A stretch of 64,000 nucleotides of DNA, from positions 16,686,001 through 16,750,000 of the forward strand of contig NC_058339.1 in NCBI RefSeq assembly GCF_905475395.1, given 5' to 3'. The translations under genes and the position numbers were made by a program. The stretch is from Chrysoperla carnea. Taxonomy: Eukaryota; Arthropoda; Insecta; Neuroptera; Chrysopidae. Below, one piece after another: positions 1-12,700 of the stretch (position 1 is its first letter; each line of letters starts with the position of its first letter). Under the pieces are notes generated by a model. That model did not search any database and was not told the DNA's origin. It saw only the letters and a program-made list of their open reading frames with translations.

Positions 1-2383
1 TAGCATCAGATAAACTTTGTAAGTAGCCCTAAAATAATTTAATATTTGTAAACATCACTATATATTACACAACATACTCTAAAAATACTTCGAATCTAAG
101 AAAAACTCCTAAAATATGCATTATTGCAAAAATGGAACCGTATGGAGATATTTTACGCAGTACAATATCGAAGAATCATTAGAAGAACCTATAAATTGCA
201 CCAGAATTAATTACAGGAAACTGTACTGTTAAGATCAACCTAAAAAACTACTGCATTCATTACGATAAGAACAATGGTCTAATGCTTCAAATTGCGAATA
301 TCTAAAGAATAATAAGCTTCGTTTAAAGCTGGAAAAGCAAAGGTTTAAAAGAGGATGATGAATTTATTAATATAGTACAGCTCAATAGCCCACAAGTTTC
401 CGATTGAGCTTGTCGGCACGGAGCCTTTCGATATTCTTCTTAGCATGTTATATTTAATTTTTATAAAGTTTGGTTTACCTGATAATAGTGAACTCTCCCT
501 TGATCATCAATAGCTTCCTCACAAAACCCATTTTCAGTAATATAAACGGGATGATTATTTGTGTAATTCTTAACATACATTAAAGCTTTATATAATCCCC
601 ATGGAACATCGTATAACCAAAATATTTCACTTGCAGGCCAACTTGGATCAATTGTGCTTTTAACTGCTCTATCATTATTTATGGATGGAGTGAATAGATC
701 AATTTCATCACTCGCATCACTTGTTAAACTTGTAGAATAATGATTGATCCCTAAAAAGTCAGCAGTACCACGAATTTCTTTTACGTCTTCTTCTGTAAAT
801 TCTGGTAAACGTGATTTTTTGAAAGATTGGAGTTTACTTAAGTTTGCAACACGTTCTTTAACTAGTTTTGGAAAATCGCCGTCTTTCGTAAATATCGGAT
901 GGGCATAAATTCCAAACTGTAAAATAATTTATAAATTTAATTTGTTACCTCTTTATGCAATTTACAACATAGATTGAACTTTTTACAGTTGGGCAAAGGG
1001 TTTTCGATGATAATTCTTTAAATTCAACCCCTTTTATCAAGTTGTTATTCTTCGACCCTTCCAGACTGTAGCATTAACACGAGATAGTTTAATAAAGTGT
1101 TGATATAATATTTACCTGAAACTCTAAATCCCGGTTTGTAGCCACAATATCTTTTGTTGTATTTGTCAATGGCTCAGTCCAAGGTAAATTTAATACTATT
1201 CCCAACTTTCCTAAAAATTTAAAGCACAAGCATTCAATTTCCAATTTCAGTGGTTATATCGTCTTAACATTTAGTTATGTTACATTAAAATTACCTTTTT
1301 GGTTCGCAAATTCATTTTTGTAGATATGGTACGCTTTTGCATGCGCTCTTATTAATGTGTGTGCACATAAATATGGAGCTACAGCATCTAAAGCGACAGA
1401 TCCAAGAGATGGTGCTTCGCCCCAAATCTTTTCTCGGCAAAATTGTTGGGGTTCATTAAACGTCGCCCATTGCTTTACACGGTCACCAAAATGTTCAAAT
1501 GCCACTCTTGCATAGTCAGCAAAATATTCAACCATTCTGGGATTAGTCCAGCCACCCAATAATTGTAAGGATTGTGGATGATCCCAATGATAAATTGTTA
1601 CCAAAGGAGTTATATCATTTGCAAGTAATTTATCAATCAATTCATTATAATATCGAATTCCATCTGGATTTACTTTGTTTGAAAATCTAAAAACAAATTG
1701 AAATAAAAATAACAGTATAACGAAAAAAAAACAGAATAAATAACAATATTGTATTTTCAACATTGTAAGTTAATTCGCCCAACGTCATTTATATTCGGAT
1801 AAAAAACTATAAAAAAAAACTTACCCTTCAGGCAGTATTCGTGGCCATGATATTGAAAATCGATATGAATCAACTCCAAGCTCCTTCAAAACTTTAATGT
1901 CTTCATCAAGTTTATGGTATGAATCACAAGCTACATCACCATTTGAATGATCATCAATTTCATTTGTATAATGAGCTATATGATCCCAACAACTTTCAGA
2001 TTTTCCACTTTCATTCCATGCACCTTCTATTTGAAAGGAAGCAGTTGCAGCACCAAATATGAAATCTTTTGGAAATACATAGGCGCCGAGTACTCTGTAC
2101 ATTTTTAAGAAAAACTTATTTTAAAACTTTTAAAAAAGAGCTCAAAGCATAATAGTAATACTTTTAAGGCATGTGCTTTTCTTGTACTAAAATTTAATTA
2201 ATTTTGTCCTGAAAGACCCGTGATTATTTCAAAATAGCGCTCAGGCTGTAATATTCCTCATTAAATATAAGACAGTTGCACCGGAGCACCTCACGCTTTA
2301 TGTACCTTAATTTCAAATTAAAAGACAAAAAAAACTTACTGTGAGATTCCAAATATCGACACAAATATAATTTTTGCCCACAT
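1..2383 (-). CDS. Glycoside hydrolase family 1 (beta-glucosidase/myrosinase-like), copy A, 3' end off the window
   Basis: Partial gene. Exons, 5' to 3' on the minus strand: 2340-2383, 1825-2094, 1295-1686, 1116-1210, 479-916 and 1-28 (continues past the left edge). Exon 1 encodes a signal peptide beginning MWAKIIFVSIFGIS, so the enzyme should be secreted, probably into the gut lumen. The mature part starts near [18 protein letters not shown], the usual GH1 N-terminus. The acid/base motif TFNEP (exon 3) and nucleophile motif YITENG (exon 5) are both present, so it looks catalytically competent and should hydrolyse beta-glycosides. Exon lengths match copy B exactly (44, 270, 392, 95, 438 nt), showing tandem duplication. 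The substrate cannot be read from sequence; insect relatives are often annotated as myrosinase 1-like or lactase-phlorizin hydrolase-like. Confidence 0.9.
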
Positions 2384-2684
2384 CTTTACTAATTACTATC
2401 TAATTTTAATCGTAACGTTAATTAATTTGTTATTACTATTAAAAAGCTAACTTTATTTATTGATTTTTTTTGTCTTCTATCTTTTAGTTAATTCAATTGA
2501 TGTTAGATAAGATAAATTGAAGGAAAACATTAATCAAAAAAAATTCCAAGCAAATCTTCTTTTATAAAAATTAATTTCAAGTGATTCAATTTTATATCTA
2601 TACTATTATACTTTATGTAATATATTCAAATTACGTCTATGTACAAGTTATTAGATATTATGCAAATCAAACTAATATAATGGC

Positions 2685-3234
2685 GTAAGAGACGGTATAA
2701 GGTCGATCTTCACTCATCTGATAACCAGATGAGACATATTTTTTCGAATATTATTTATAAACACGCCTATCATAGTTTTTCTATCGAAAAGTCCATGGCT
2801 GTCTTTTATAATTAAGTAAATTTTAATCAATTTTTTTTCATAACGGTGTTATGCAGGCAAGTCTATACCATTATTTCCGTAATAAAAATGTCATCTTTCT
2901 TCTGATACCAAATTCGATTGGTTTACAGATCGATGTAACTTACCTATATGGGCTTACCTGTTAACAGATCTTCACCGATCTATTAACCAATCGAAATTGG
3001 TATCATAAGAAGGATAATTTAATTACGAAAATAATGGTATAAGCCTTGCCTACAAAAAACCGTTCATGGAAAAAATTGATTGAAATTAATTTAATTAAAA
3101 ATAGCCATGAACACTTTTGTATTGAAAAACTATGATAGGCGTGTTAATAAATCAAAAAAATTTCATAAAAAATATGTCTCATCTGGTTATCAGACTGGTG
3201 AAGTTCGACCTTATAGTTATACCGTCTCTTGCAC
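2685..3234. mobile_element. Foldback (long terminal inverted repeat) MITE, ~550 bp
   Basis: The left arm beginning GTAAGAGACGGTATAAGG is mirrored by the right arm ending CCTTAT..ATACCGTCTCTTGC. Arms of about 255 bp pair almost throughout around a centre near 2960. A nested small hairpin, CATCTG-ATAAC-CAGATG, lies near the left terminus. No coding capacity. Terminal fragments of the same family occur near 29210-29283 and 46783-46831. Non-autonomous DNA element; superfamily not determined. Confidence 0.8.
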
Positions 3235-3509
3235 TATGAAGTGATCACATTGGGTTTATACATTTTTAAATTGAACTCTTGGCTCTTAGATTCTCAAATA
3301 TCTAAACACTGATTTGCGATAAATCGATTTTTTTTAAAATATTTGTTTATAATTTTTCAAGTATGTTTATTTAGCGAAACATGTACCTACTTATCTAATT
3401 ATTATCTAATTAAATATAATCTTTCAAAACGGTTGGTTCTCTCATTACCTACTCAAGAATTCAAGATAGTAAAACAAAACTCAAACGGTTAAAATGGCCA
3501 AATTAATTC

Positions 3510-3740
3510 ATTTTTAACCCCCGAACTAAAAAAAGGGGTGTCATAAGTTTGACCGCAATGTATATGTGTCTGTCTGTCTGTCTGTCTGTGGCATCGTAGC
3601 GCCTAAGCGAATGCACCGATTTTAATTTTTTGTTACCTTAGAAAGGTTATTTAATGGAGAGTGTTCTTAGCCATGTTTCAAGTGCCAGTTTAGGGTTCCG
3701 TACCAGAAAAAACTAAAAATTGGTGATGATCTCCAAAATC
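3510..3740. repeat. Dispersed insect repeat with TCTG microsatellite
   Basis: Begins near AACCCCCGAAC, contains a short TCTG tandem (about 3570-3592), then GGCATCGTAGCGCC and an accgattttaatttttt-type segment followed by a stretch ending in a TTAGGGTTCCGTACC-like box. A diverged related copy lies at 10241-10590 and a shorter inverse piece at 10985-11095, both inside MBOAT7 introns. No ORF. Probably a short non-autonomous interspersed element. Confidence 0.6.
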
Positions 3741-3875
3741 GATTCAGTTTGGAAAAGGCTTTTAGGAAAAAAGTAATTGTAAATTGTTATTGGGAAACTC
3801 TAACAACCGCAACAAATTGATACTATTTTTTTAATAATTTACAACTTTTATTTACAAACTAATTATAATACTTTT

Positions 3876-6284
3876 CTACAAATTGTTAGATTTAACGTCA
3901 TGGATGAAATTCTTCAACCATTTAGCCGATGATCGTGCTGTTCTGGGTCTGGATGGGTCCGTGAAATTAACATAATACAATCCAAATTTTTTTCTAAAAG
4001 TAGCAAGAAATTAAAAATAATTATAAAAATTTTCAACTTTTTGTACAAATTTTACTTACGTGTAGCCTCGATACCATTCAAAATTGTCTAATAAACTCCA
4101 AGCATAATGGCCCACAATGTTTGTCCCATCCGAAATAGCATTAGATAAACTTTGTAAGTAGCCCTAAAAAGTTAATATTTGAAAACATATCTATACGTTA
4201 CACAACATACACTAAAATTACTTTCAATCTAGCAAAAGTTCCTAATATGTGTCAGCATCCTAAAATTTAGGATGCGGTAGGACCGTGCGGTCATATTTTA
4301 CTAACGATTACACCTGGAAATTCTTCAAAACAATGGCTTAAAAGAGATTAATCAATCAAGTTTCCGATTGGGTATCAACACGAGCCCCTTCGAGACTCTT
4401 TGTTTGTAATATTTAATTCTTATAAAGCTTAATTTACCTGATAATAGTGAACTCTTCCTTGATCATCAATAGCTTCCTCACAAAATCCATTTTCTGTGAT
4501 ATAAACCGGATGATTATTTGTGTAATTTTTAACATACATTAAAGCTTTATATAATCCCCATGGAACATCGTATAACCAAAATATTTCACTTGCAGGCCAA
4601 CTTGGATCAATTGTGTAATTAACTGCTATATCATTAAAAGTCGATGGAGTGAATAAATCAATTTCATCACTCGCATCACTTATTAAACTTGTAGTATAAT
4701 GATTGATCCCTAAAAAGTCAGCAGTATCACGGATTTCGTTTATGTCTTCTTCTGTGAATTCTGGTAAACGTGATTTTGTGAAAGATTGGAGTTTACTTAA
4801 ATTTGCTACACGTTCTTTAACTACTTTTGGGAAATCGCCGTCTTTCGTAAATATTGGATGGGCATAAATTCCAAACTATAAAATAATTTGCAAGACTGTA
4901 TAGTATTACTACGAGGTTTATAAAGTGTTGTATTTACCTCAAACTCTAACTTCCTATTTGAAGCATCAATATCTTTTGTTGTATTTGTCAACGGCTCATA
5001 CCAAGTCAAATTCAACACAATTCCCAACTTTCCTAAAAATTTAAAGCGTGATTGTATGTTCTTAACATTTAGGTATATAGGCTATTTTTAAAATCATTAA
5101 AATTACCATTTTGTTTAGAAAATTCATTTTTGTAGATATGATATGCTTTTGCATGCGCTCTTAATATTGTATGTGCACATAAATATGGAGCCACAGCATC
5201 TAACGCAACAGATCCTAACGATAATCCTTCACCCCAAATAGTATCTCGGCAAAATTTTTCTGGTTCATTGAACGTCGCCCATTGTTTTACACGGTCACCA
5301 AAATGTTCAAAAGCCACTCTTGCGTAATCAGCAAAATATTCAACCATTCTTGGATTAGTCCAACCGCCCAATAATTGTAAGGATTGTGGATGATCCCAAT
5401 GATAAATTGTTACCAAAGGAGTTATATTATTTGCAAGTAATTTATCAATCAATTCATTATAATATCGAATTCCATCTGGATTTACATTGTTTGAAAATCT
5501 AAAAACAAATTAAAAGGAATCGAAACTACATCATGGGAATATTGTAACGTGAACTTGTTAACGAGCCCTGGTATTCTGTATTTTAAATATGTTAAATAAA
5601 TTAGTCATTAATATTCGGTAAAAAACTTACCCATCAGGCAGTATTCGTGGCCAAGATATTGAAAATCGATATGAATCAACTCCTAGCTCCTTCAAAGCTT
5701 TAATGTCTTCATCAAGTTTATGGTATGAATCACAAGCTATGTCACCATTTGAATGATCATCAATCTTATCAGTAAAATGAGTTATATGATCCCAACAACT
5801 CTCAGATTTTCCACTTTCATTCCATGCACCTTCTATTTGAAAGGAAGCAGTCGCAGCACCAAATATGAAATCTTTCGGAAATACATAGGCGCTAAATACT
5901 CTGTGTATTTTTAAGGAAAAACTTATTTTCAAACATAAAAAAATGAAGTCATTACGCAAATTAGGCGCAAATTGTATAGTATGTATTATATAGGAATATC
6001 AGTTAGCTATGTGTGACATGTATGTATGTGTAATTGATAAAGTAATCAACACTGTCTATACATGGTAGTTCAACAATTAACTCAGTCAATTATTTTTTTT
6101 ACTTTTTATTTTAAAATTTCATATTTATATTATTTTCAACTCTATGCCTTAACAGTACCTTAATTTTCAGCTCTATGCTTAAACAGTACCTACCACTGAG
6201 CAGTACCTTAATTTTTAATGAAAGATTTGTGAAAACTTACTGTGAGATTCCGAATAATGATAAAAATACAATTTTTTCCCACAT
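3876..6284 (-). CDS. Glycoside hydrolase family 1 (beta-glucosidase/myrosinase-like), copy B, complete
   Basis: Seven exons: 6241-6284, 5631-5900, 5107-5498, 4938-5032, 4438-4875, 4060-4163 and 3876-3993. All splice sites are GT-AG and phases are consistent, giving 486 residues, normal for GH1. The signal peptide begins [14 protein letters not shown] and mature sequence starts near [10 protein letters not shown]. The acid/base Glu is in TFNEP (about residue 183) and the nucleophile Glu in YITENG (about residue 395). The C-terminal part carries the family motifs [12 protein letters not shown] and GLYYVNF. The enzyme should be a secreted retaining beta-glucosidase. Exon 2 begins after CACAG; the nearer TTTAG in this copy is not conserved in copy A, so I prefer the shared acceptor. 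Copies differ in exon 3 around FNEP(E/Q)(K/Q)FCR, so specificity may have diverged. Confidence 0.93.
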
Positions 6285-9200
6285 TTTTACTAATTACTAA
6301 TTTTAATCGTACATTAATTTGTTATTACTAGAAACTAGCTAACTTTATTGATTTTTGTTCTCTTCTATCTTTTAGTTTATTAAAGGTGTTCATTCAATTG
6401 ATGGAAGATAAGATAAACTAAAGAAAAACGTTGATGAAAGTATTCCAATCAAATCTTCCATTATAATAAGTCCAAATAATTTTTTATCTTTTTACTATAC
6501 TTTCTTATTTAATATATTCATATTACCTCTATGTACAAGTTATTGAGGTATTGTGCAATCCATTTTAAATATGAGGTGAACAAATTAAACTTATACATTT
6601 TTAATTTGAAATAAAAGAAAAGCGATATGAGTTGTCAATGAAATTTCCTTTTAATTTAAGACTTTGAATCATGACATTTTTATTTAAAAATAATTTCTTA
6701 TAAATGAACACCTCTTAGAGGTAACAACAAGGATATTTGTTTGCCATGATCTGTTTGCAAACCGTAGTGATGCCGTAAATGACGAGAAAATAGAGACGGG
6801 ACAAATCCTAATTTTCGATAATTATTCGATCTTTGAAAATGTACAAATCTGAAACCGACAAAATTCTGGCTTTTCTTTTCTTTTACCTCGACCGATATCC
6901 AATATAATATAAAACCCCTTAAAAAAGTAAAAAAAATGGAAAATAATTTGACCTAAAAATCTCTTTAGTACTCACATTTTGTATGATTTTGACCTATAGC
7001 TTAAAAAGGCTGCCGGTCCTTGATATATAGGTACCTTATATATTCTGGAAGTAGGAAATAAAGTATACTACGATAATGCCTGTATATAGAGGATGTATGT
7101 GCAATATAAATGTTTACACGATACTTATTCCAAACGATTTTTAAAATTTTTTTCTGCCTGTCTGTTTGTTCCAGTTGATCTCCGGAACGGCTGGATTGAT
7201 TTTGGAACGAGACTTTCACTGATAGATAACTAATGTTATAAAGAGTAACTTATATCTATATAATCTTGCTATGATAATGGTGGCCGGAAATATAACGATA
7301 AACCAAATTTTTTTTACAATACTTAAATATTATTAAACCATTGTATCTATAAGAAAGGTCGAAGCAACCCAGAAGGCCGTCCAACTGATGGATTGGCTTT
7401 AAAGTTGGCATTGTCAATATTGCGAGTGCTATGAAGGGAGGGGGGGGTACGTGAGGACAAGGTATGCAAATTTATAACGTGGTAGTTTTTGTTAACGTTG
7501 AAATTTTTCAGCAAAGCGAGCAAGTAACTGCTAGTTATACATGTAAATATTCGTACAGTGATTTGCGATAAATCGATAAAAATAAATTATTTTTTTTAAA
7601 TTATCAAGTATGTTATGTATTTTATACCTACATAGGTAAATAGATATTTATTATTTCTTCTTATCATTACAAATGTTTATTATTATTTAATACAATAATC
7701 AATACCACTTTATTTAATTTTTAAATAATTATCTTATCTAATCAAGCTGGAATCCGTCAAATCTGGCAGCCATACTTACACCATTAGCAAACCTTGAACG
7801 AGGAACAAGTTAATCGTAAAATTAACTCAATCCATATCTACTTTAAAAGCAAATCCAATATTTAAAAAATTCGATTTGACTAGGATTGCTACTTCAATGT
7901 TCCCAAAAGCCAGAAGATACTAAAACTAATCTAATTATTACCGAAAACTATAAAGCCAAAAACTAGAAATTTGATTAATTGAACTATCAATTGACGTGTT
8001 AATTCTTTATAAGGTAAGTTTTGTGATTCTAAATGAAACTTAAATTGGACCAGCGAAAAATAAAAACAAACTATCCAAATTTGACAATCGTATAGGCAAT
8101 ATACATTTCATGACTGTAAATTTTTTGTAGAGATATCATGGTGATTGTCTGCTTTTTCACAACAATAATGTCATTATTGTTTGTTGAGCAAACTGTAAGT
8201 TTTATTTAGAATATATAACGCCGGTTTTGTGCTGGGTTATTTATCAAAAACAGGCATTATAAAAATAAATTAATGAAAATGACAAAATAATTAGAACAGT
8301 ATTATAAAATAAATTAAACGTATATAAATATTAAACAAACAAAAAAATTACGAACCCTAATAAATAACTAATAGTAAAATCAACCAATTTACAATACCAA
8401 AATCAAACAATGGTATAATGCAAATGACTCGACTAGCGGACTAAATGGCTAATATAAAACCAAACAAATTGTTTAAATCTCAAAAAAAACCACTAATCGA
8501 ACACGTTGACATGACGTGACGCATTTTATGTAAATTTTTCTCTTTGTATCAAACAAATCAACAAAAAAAACCTCCCTAAAATGTATTACATTTAACACCC
8601 CATGTATAATAATGTACAATGTAAAAGTTTACCGCCCGAAAATTCGATTATAAACTCCCTTTATTTAAAAAAAATAAAAATAAAAATTTAAGCTATTATT
8701 ATGGGTATGGATGTGTATTTAGATGTTGCCGAGTTTGTTCGAAACAGAATAAACTTCATACATAAGTTAAGCATAATACATGTTCAATCAAATTTCGTAC
8801 ACATATTTTATCGACAATACAGATATGTATTATATGTGCTTTTTTAATTAATTAATTATTACTTTTAGTACAAGAGCCGAATTAGGGTCAACCTTCTGTT
8901 TACCGAATGAAAGTTATTTTTTATGAAATGTTAAGTGTCCTTGTAATGGATTACTTAAACAATATTGTCAAAACTACTTTTAATAAAAATATCAAAAGTT
9001 GAATTGCTTGATCAGGCTGAAGCAATCTATCGATAAATATAGTAGATGGCTTTAGTGGTTCACTTAAAACAATGAGGGATCATTTTAACCTGAGGGATCA
9101 TTATATAGCACTTTTCTCTAATAACGATTACCTAATTCATACTGATAATGACTTCTTGGTAGTCGAAATATGTATTTATATAATACAAAAATTGATCTAG

Positions 9201-9773
9201 GAAATTGGGGCAAAAATCGAAATTTTCTCCCGTTAAAGGTAACAGTTTGGAAGGTATATATATTTTTGTCCGAAAATTTCCTCTGCAAAATTGACCAAGA
9301 TAAATTACGAAATTCAAACACACACAAAAACCGCGCCAAAACAAAATAATATTAATACCATATGATTACAATATGGCAACGCTCAATTTCGGTGAGTAAA
9401 CGTAAGTAAAATTGGAAAAAACTTCATATTAGTAGAAAACATTCATAGAAAAGATTCATATTTGTATTAGAATCGTTGTTGTATTTGCGTATCATAAGCT
9501 AGTTCTGCAAATAACCGCTAGAAAATATGCTACCAGTGGCGTCAACTTATAAGTGCTACCATTATTTTGTATATGTGAATAAGAACACTCATTAAATACG
9601 AACTGTCAATTGTAATCAGATGTTTACATTTAAACTTTGACCCCTATTCAAGAGTTCAACTATTAAATTTTAAATTAATCTATAATACCTTTAATCTAAA
9701 TGTTTTTAATAACATTACAATATTTTTTGTGATATAGCATTTAGTATTATTATTTTTACGTAAAAGTTTTAAA
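6285..9773. other. Intergenic region upstream of GH1 copy B and MBOAT7
   Basis: About 3.5 kb of AT-rich DNA. A repeat-like segment near 7140-7220 contains the phrase tccggaacggctggattgattttgg, typical of interspersed insect repeats; a G-run lies at 7438-7447. A possible signal-peptide exon at 8138-8194 is listed separately. Open frames near 7001-7219 and 9118-9344 have no protein-like composition and are not called. Confidence 0.6.
8138..8194 (+). other. Possible orphan signal-peptide exon
   Basis: ATG at 8138 opens MVIVCFFTTIMSLLFVEQT, a hydrophobic signal-like peptide that ends exactly at a consensus donor (ACT|GTAAGT at 8195). An acceptor-like TTTTTTGTAG ends at 8130 and another strong donor (AAG|GTAAGT) is at 8014, giving the layout of a non-coding first exon, a short intron and a signal-peptide exon. 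I could not find downstream exons before MBOAT7. It may be the 5' end of a small secreted-protein gene, a decayed gene, or chance. Confidence 0.25.
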
Positions 9774-12700
9774 ATGGAATGGGATGATATTGTGTATTTA
9801 TCATTGTTGTTTATTTCCATCGGATTTGGTTATTTTTATAGACATATCGAAAATCCAGAACAAAAAAAATGGATAGGAACTGGTGTGGGTTTTATTATGG
9901 CTGTCTTTGTGTCTGGAATCCATATACTTCATCCAATAATATGTGTTTTTATAAATGCATTAATTATATTGTTTATTTCTAAACGGTACGATAAATACAA
10001 AATAAGCGCCGGTTTAAAGGACCCAAATCAATTCTCTCGAGTTCTAGAAAACATATTATTAAAAATTTCTATATCTGAGCGTACCTATCGATTTATGTAA
10101 TAAAAATTTGTTCACCGGTTGTAGTAAATAGATTAGGGAGTTAGGAACATTAGGAATAGGTTGTTTAGTTTACTCAAACGATTTGGGTTTCTTTAAACTG
10201 ATACAGAAACACATTTATCTGTGTCTTAGATCTCTTGAATGCCATTTTTAACCATCACCTAACAAAGAGAGGTGTTATAACACCCAAACTGTGGTATCGA
10301 GCGAAACGGGTGAACCGATTATGATTTTTTTGTTTTGTTTGAAAAGTTATTTGATCGTCAGTATTCTTAGCTATGTTTTAAGTGCGAGTTTAGAGTTCCG
10401 CACCCGAACAACTAGAGAAGAGGTGATGATCTTCAAATGGCTGAGCAGATTCTTTTGAAACATAGCTAAAAACACTCTCGTTCAAATTACATTTCAAACA
10501 AGCAAAAAATCAAAATGGGTACATTAGTTTTGAAGCTACGATGACACAGACAAATCAATCAGACCTGATTTTATGTCGGGGTTTATAATTAAAAATGCAT
10601 TATCTTTTTCAGGATCTGTCATATTGTCAGCTTCGTATACACATTCGCACATTTATTATTCTTCAGAACAACAATTTATTTTGGAATACCATATCCACCC
10701 GCACACACTAATTTAGTACAAATGATGCTTACATTAAAGCTAGTAGGATTAGCATTCGAATTAAATACGGCTTATAACGCAAAACATACAAAACAAGATG
10801 GAAAAGTTACATTAAGCGATGATAAAATCGAATATTTACAAAAACAACCAACTTTTGTAGATATTTGGCACTACGCTTTCAATTATGTTGGTGTTTTAAC
10901 AGGTAATTTTTACAAAATGGAATGATGATAATTATGCAGAATCATGAATACAATCATTTTGAATGAAAAAAATATATTTATTGAGCTCTATTTAACGACA
11001 GAAGTGTTATATACGAGCTTCGATGTCACAGACAGACAGACAGGCAGACACACATGGCGGTCAATTTTTTAACAACTCTTTTTTTGGTTTGGAAATTAAA
11101 AATAGTATAACTTCGTCATCTGGGATCCACATATTTGATGTCCAAATATAGATGAATTCATGATTTTGCCCAATATCCATTAATATTTAATAATAATTAA
11201 TATTTAATAACATTTTAGGACCGTATTATAAGTATAGTACATTTCACGATTCAATGCACAGTCCATTTTCAAAATTTGTAGACTGTAATTCAGCGACCAT
11301 ACAAAAATTAAAATGGGTTCCTTTGTATGCTGTTTTGTTTTTATTCCTCACAAGTATTTGGCCTATTTCGGTAAATTTTAACCAATAACTATCAACTTAT
11401 ATGAATCAAATCAAATAAAAAATAAATAAATGCATGATCAAATAACAAATTCACAAAAGTGAAGGAGAAATATTATTTTTCAGTATGCATTTGGTGATGA
11501 GTTTTATGAGAACAGATCATGGCTGTATCGTTTGTGGTATATAACTCCCACATTTTGTTGGTTTAGAATGCGAATTTACATTGGTTTAACATTGTCAGAA
11601 TGTGTTTGTACGATGGCAGGATTAGGAGCATACCCTACATTCACGGAGACAAAACCTGGTGAAGGACCAACTAAAGAATTCGCTAAACTTAAAGATTTGT
11701 ATGAATTTAAATTATCTATTATTTTTTTACTAACAAATTTGTATCCACAGTCGCCGTTCTTAAACGTTCCAAAAATTGCATATTATCTCGTGGTGTTAAA
11801 GATCTCGAAAAAACGAACTTTTAGTTTGCAAATTTTTCGAGAACTCGATCTTTAGCATTACTGTTTCTAATGACATTTAATTTTAAGACGTTCTTTCGGT
11901 GTCTCAAGCCAATTTCTACTTCGTAAGCTTTATGTATGAGTTGCCTTTGAACCTATGAACGTGACAAATTTAAAACGCTTTTTAGTATTAAATTTTCGAA
12001 AAAGGAACTGCTTAACATAACTGTAAAAATACTCATATCATGTCAAACTCGTTTTTATAGGATGAACAATAAAGAGGAAGCCAAAAAGTATCAATATGAT
12101 TTTACAACTATTTACAATATTAATCCATATGGAAGTGACTTCTGTACAACATTCCGTGAAGGTATGAAACATTGGAATATCTGCATTCAATATTGGCTTG
12201 CTGTAAACATTTATAAACGATTCCCCAGCAAACAACTCAGGTTAGTTTATACTTTTTATATATTCAAAATAATAAAAAACAAGTATTTCCAAAAATCAAA
12301 TCTTTAACTGATATTTGAAACTAAGTCTCTAAGTTATCGAACGATGGAACGATTTTCTCTGATAACAAACGAGAAATATGGAACGATTTTCTCTGATAAC
12401 ATACATTATATGCCTAACCCAACTACCCTGTTATGCAATTTGTTTATATACTTTTCGTTATGGACGTGATAAATATTTTTAAATAAATTACATTATTATT
12501 TATTGACAACATAATTTGTTTTCTTTTAGAACGTTTGCAACCACTTTTATATCAGCACTTTGGCATGGTGTTTATATAGGATATTATTTTTGTATTACTG
12601 GTGTGCCATTTTATTTAATTGTTGAAGATGCTTATATGAAAGTTGTGCGTAAGGACATGACGGGAAGAGTAAGTATTTAAAAATTTACATCTTTGTCGAG

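Larger units (their letters stand above)
2384..3875. other. Intergenic region between the two GH1 copies
   Basis: AT-rich spacer between the start of copy A and the stop of copy B. It holds a large foldback element (2685-3234) and a TCTG-containing repeat (about 3510-3740), annotated separately. The promoter of copy A must lie in the part next to 2384. I see no coding exon. Confidence 0.7.

Noticed and set aside
5885-5893. Alternative acceptor TTTAG for exon 2 of GH1 copy B
   Set aside because: In frame, but copy A has lost this AG, while the CACAG nine bases upstream (in the minus-strand sense) works in both copies.
12038-12235. Minus-strand frame in MBOAT7
   Set aside because: Antisense to MBOAT7 exon 5.
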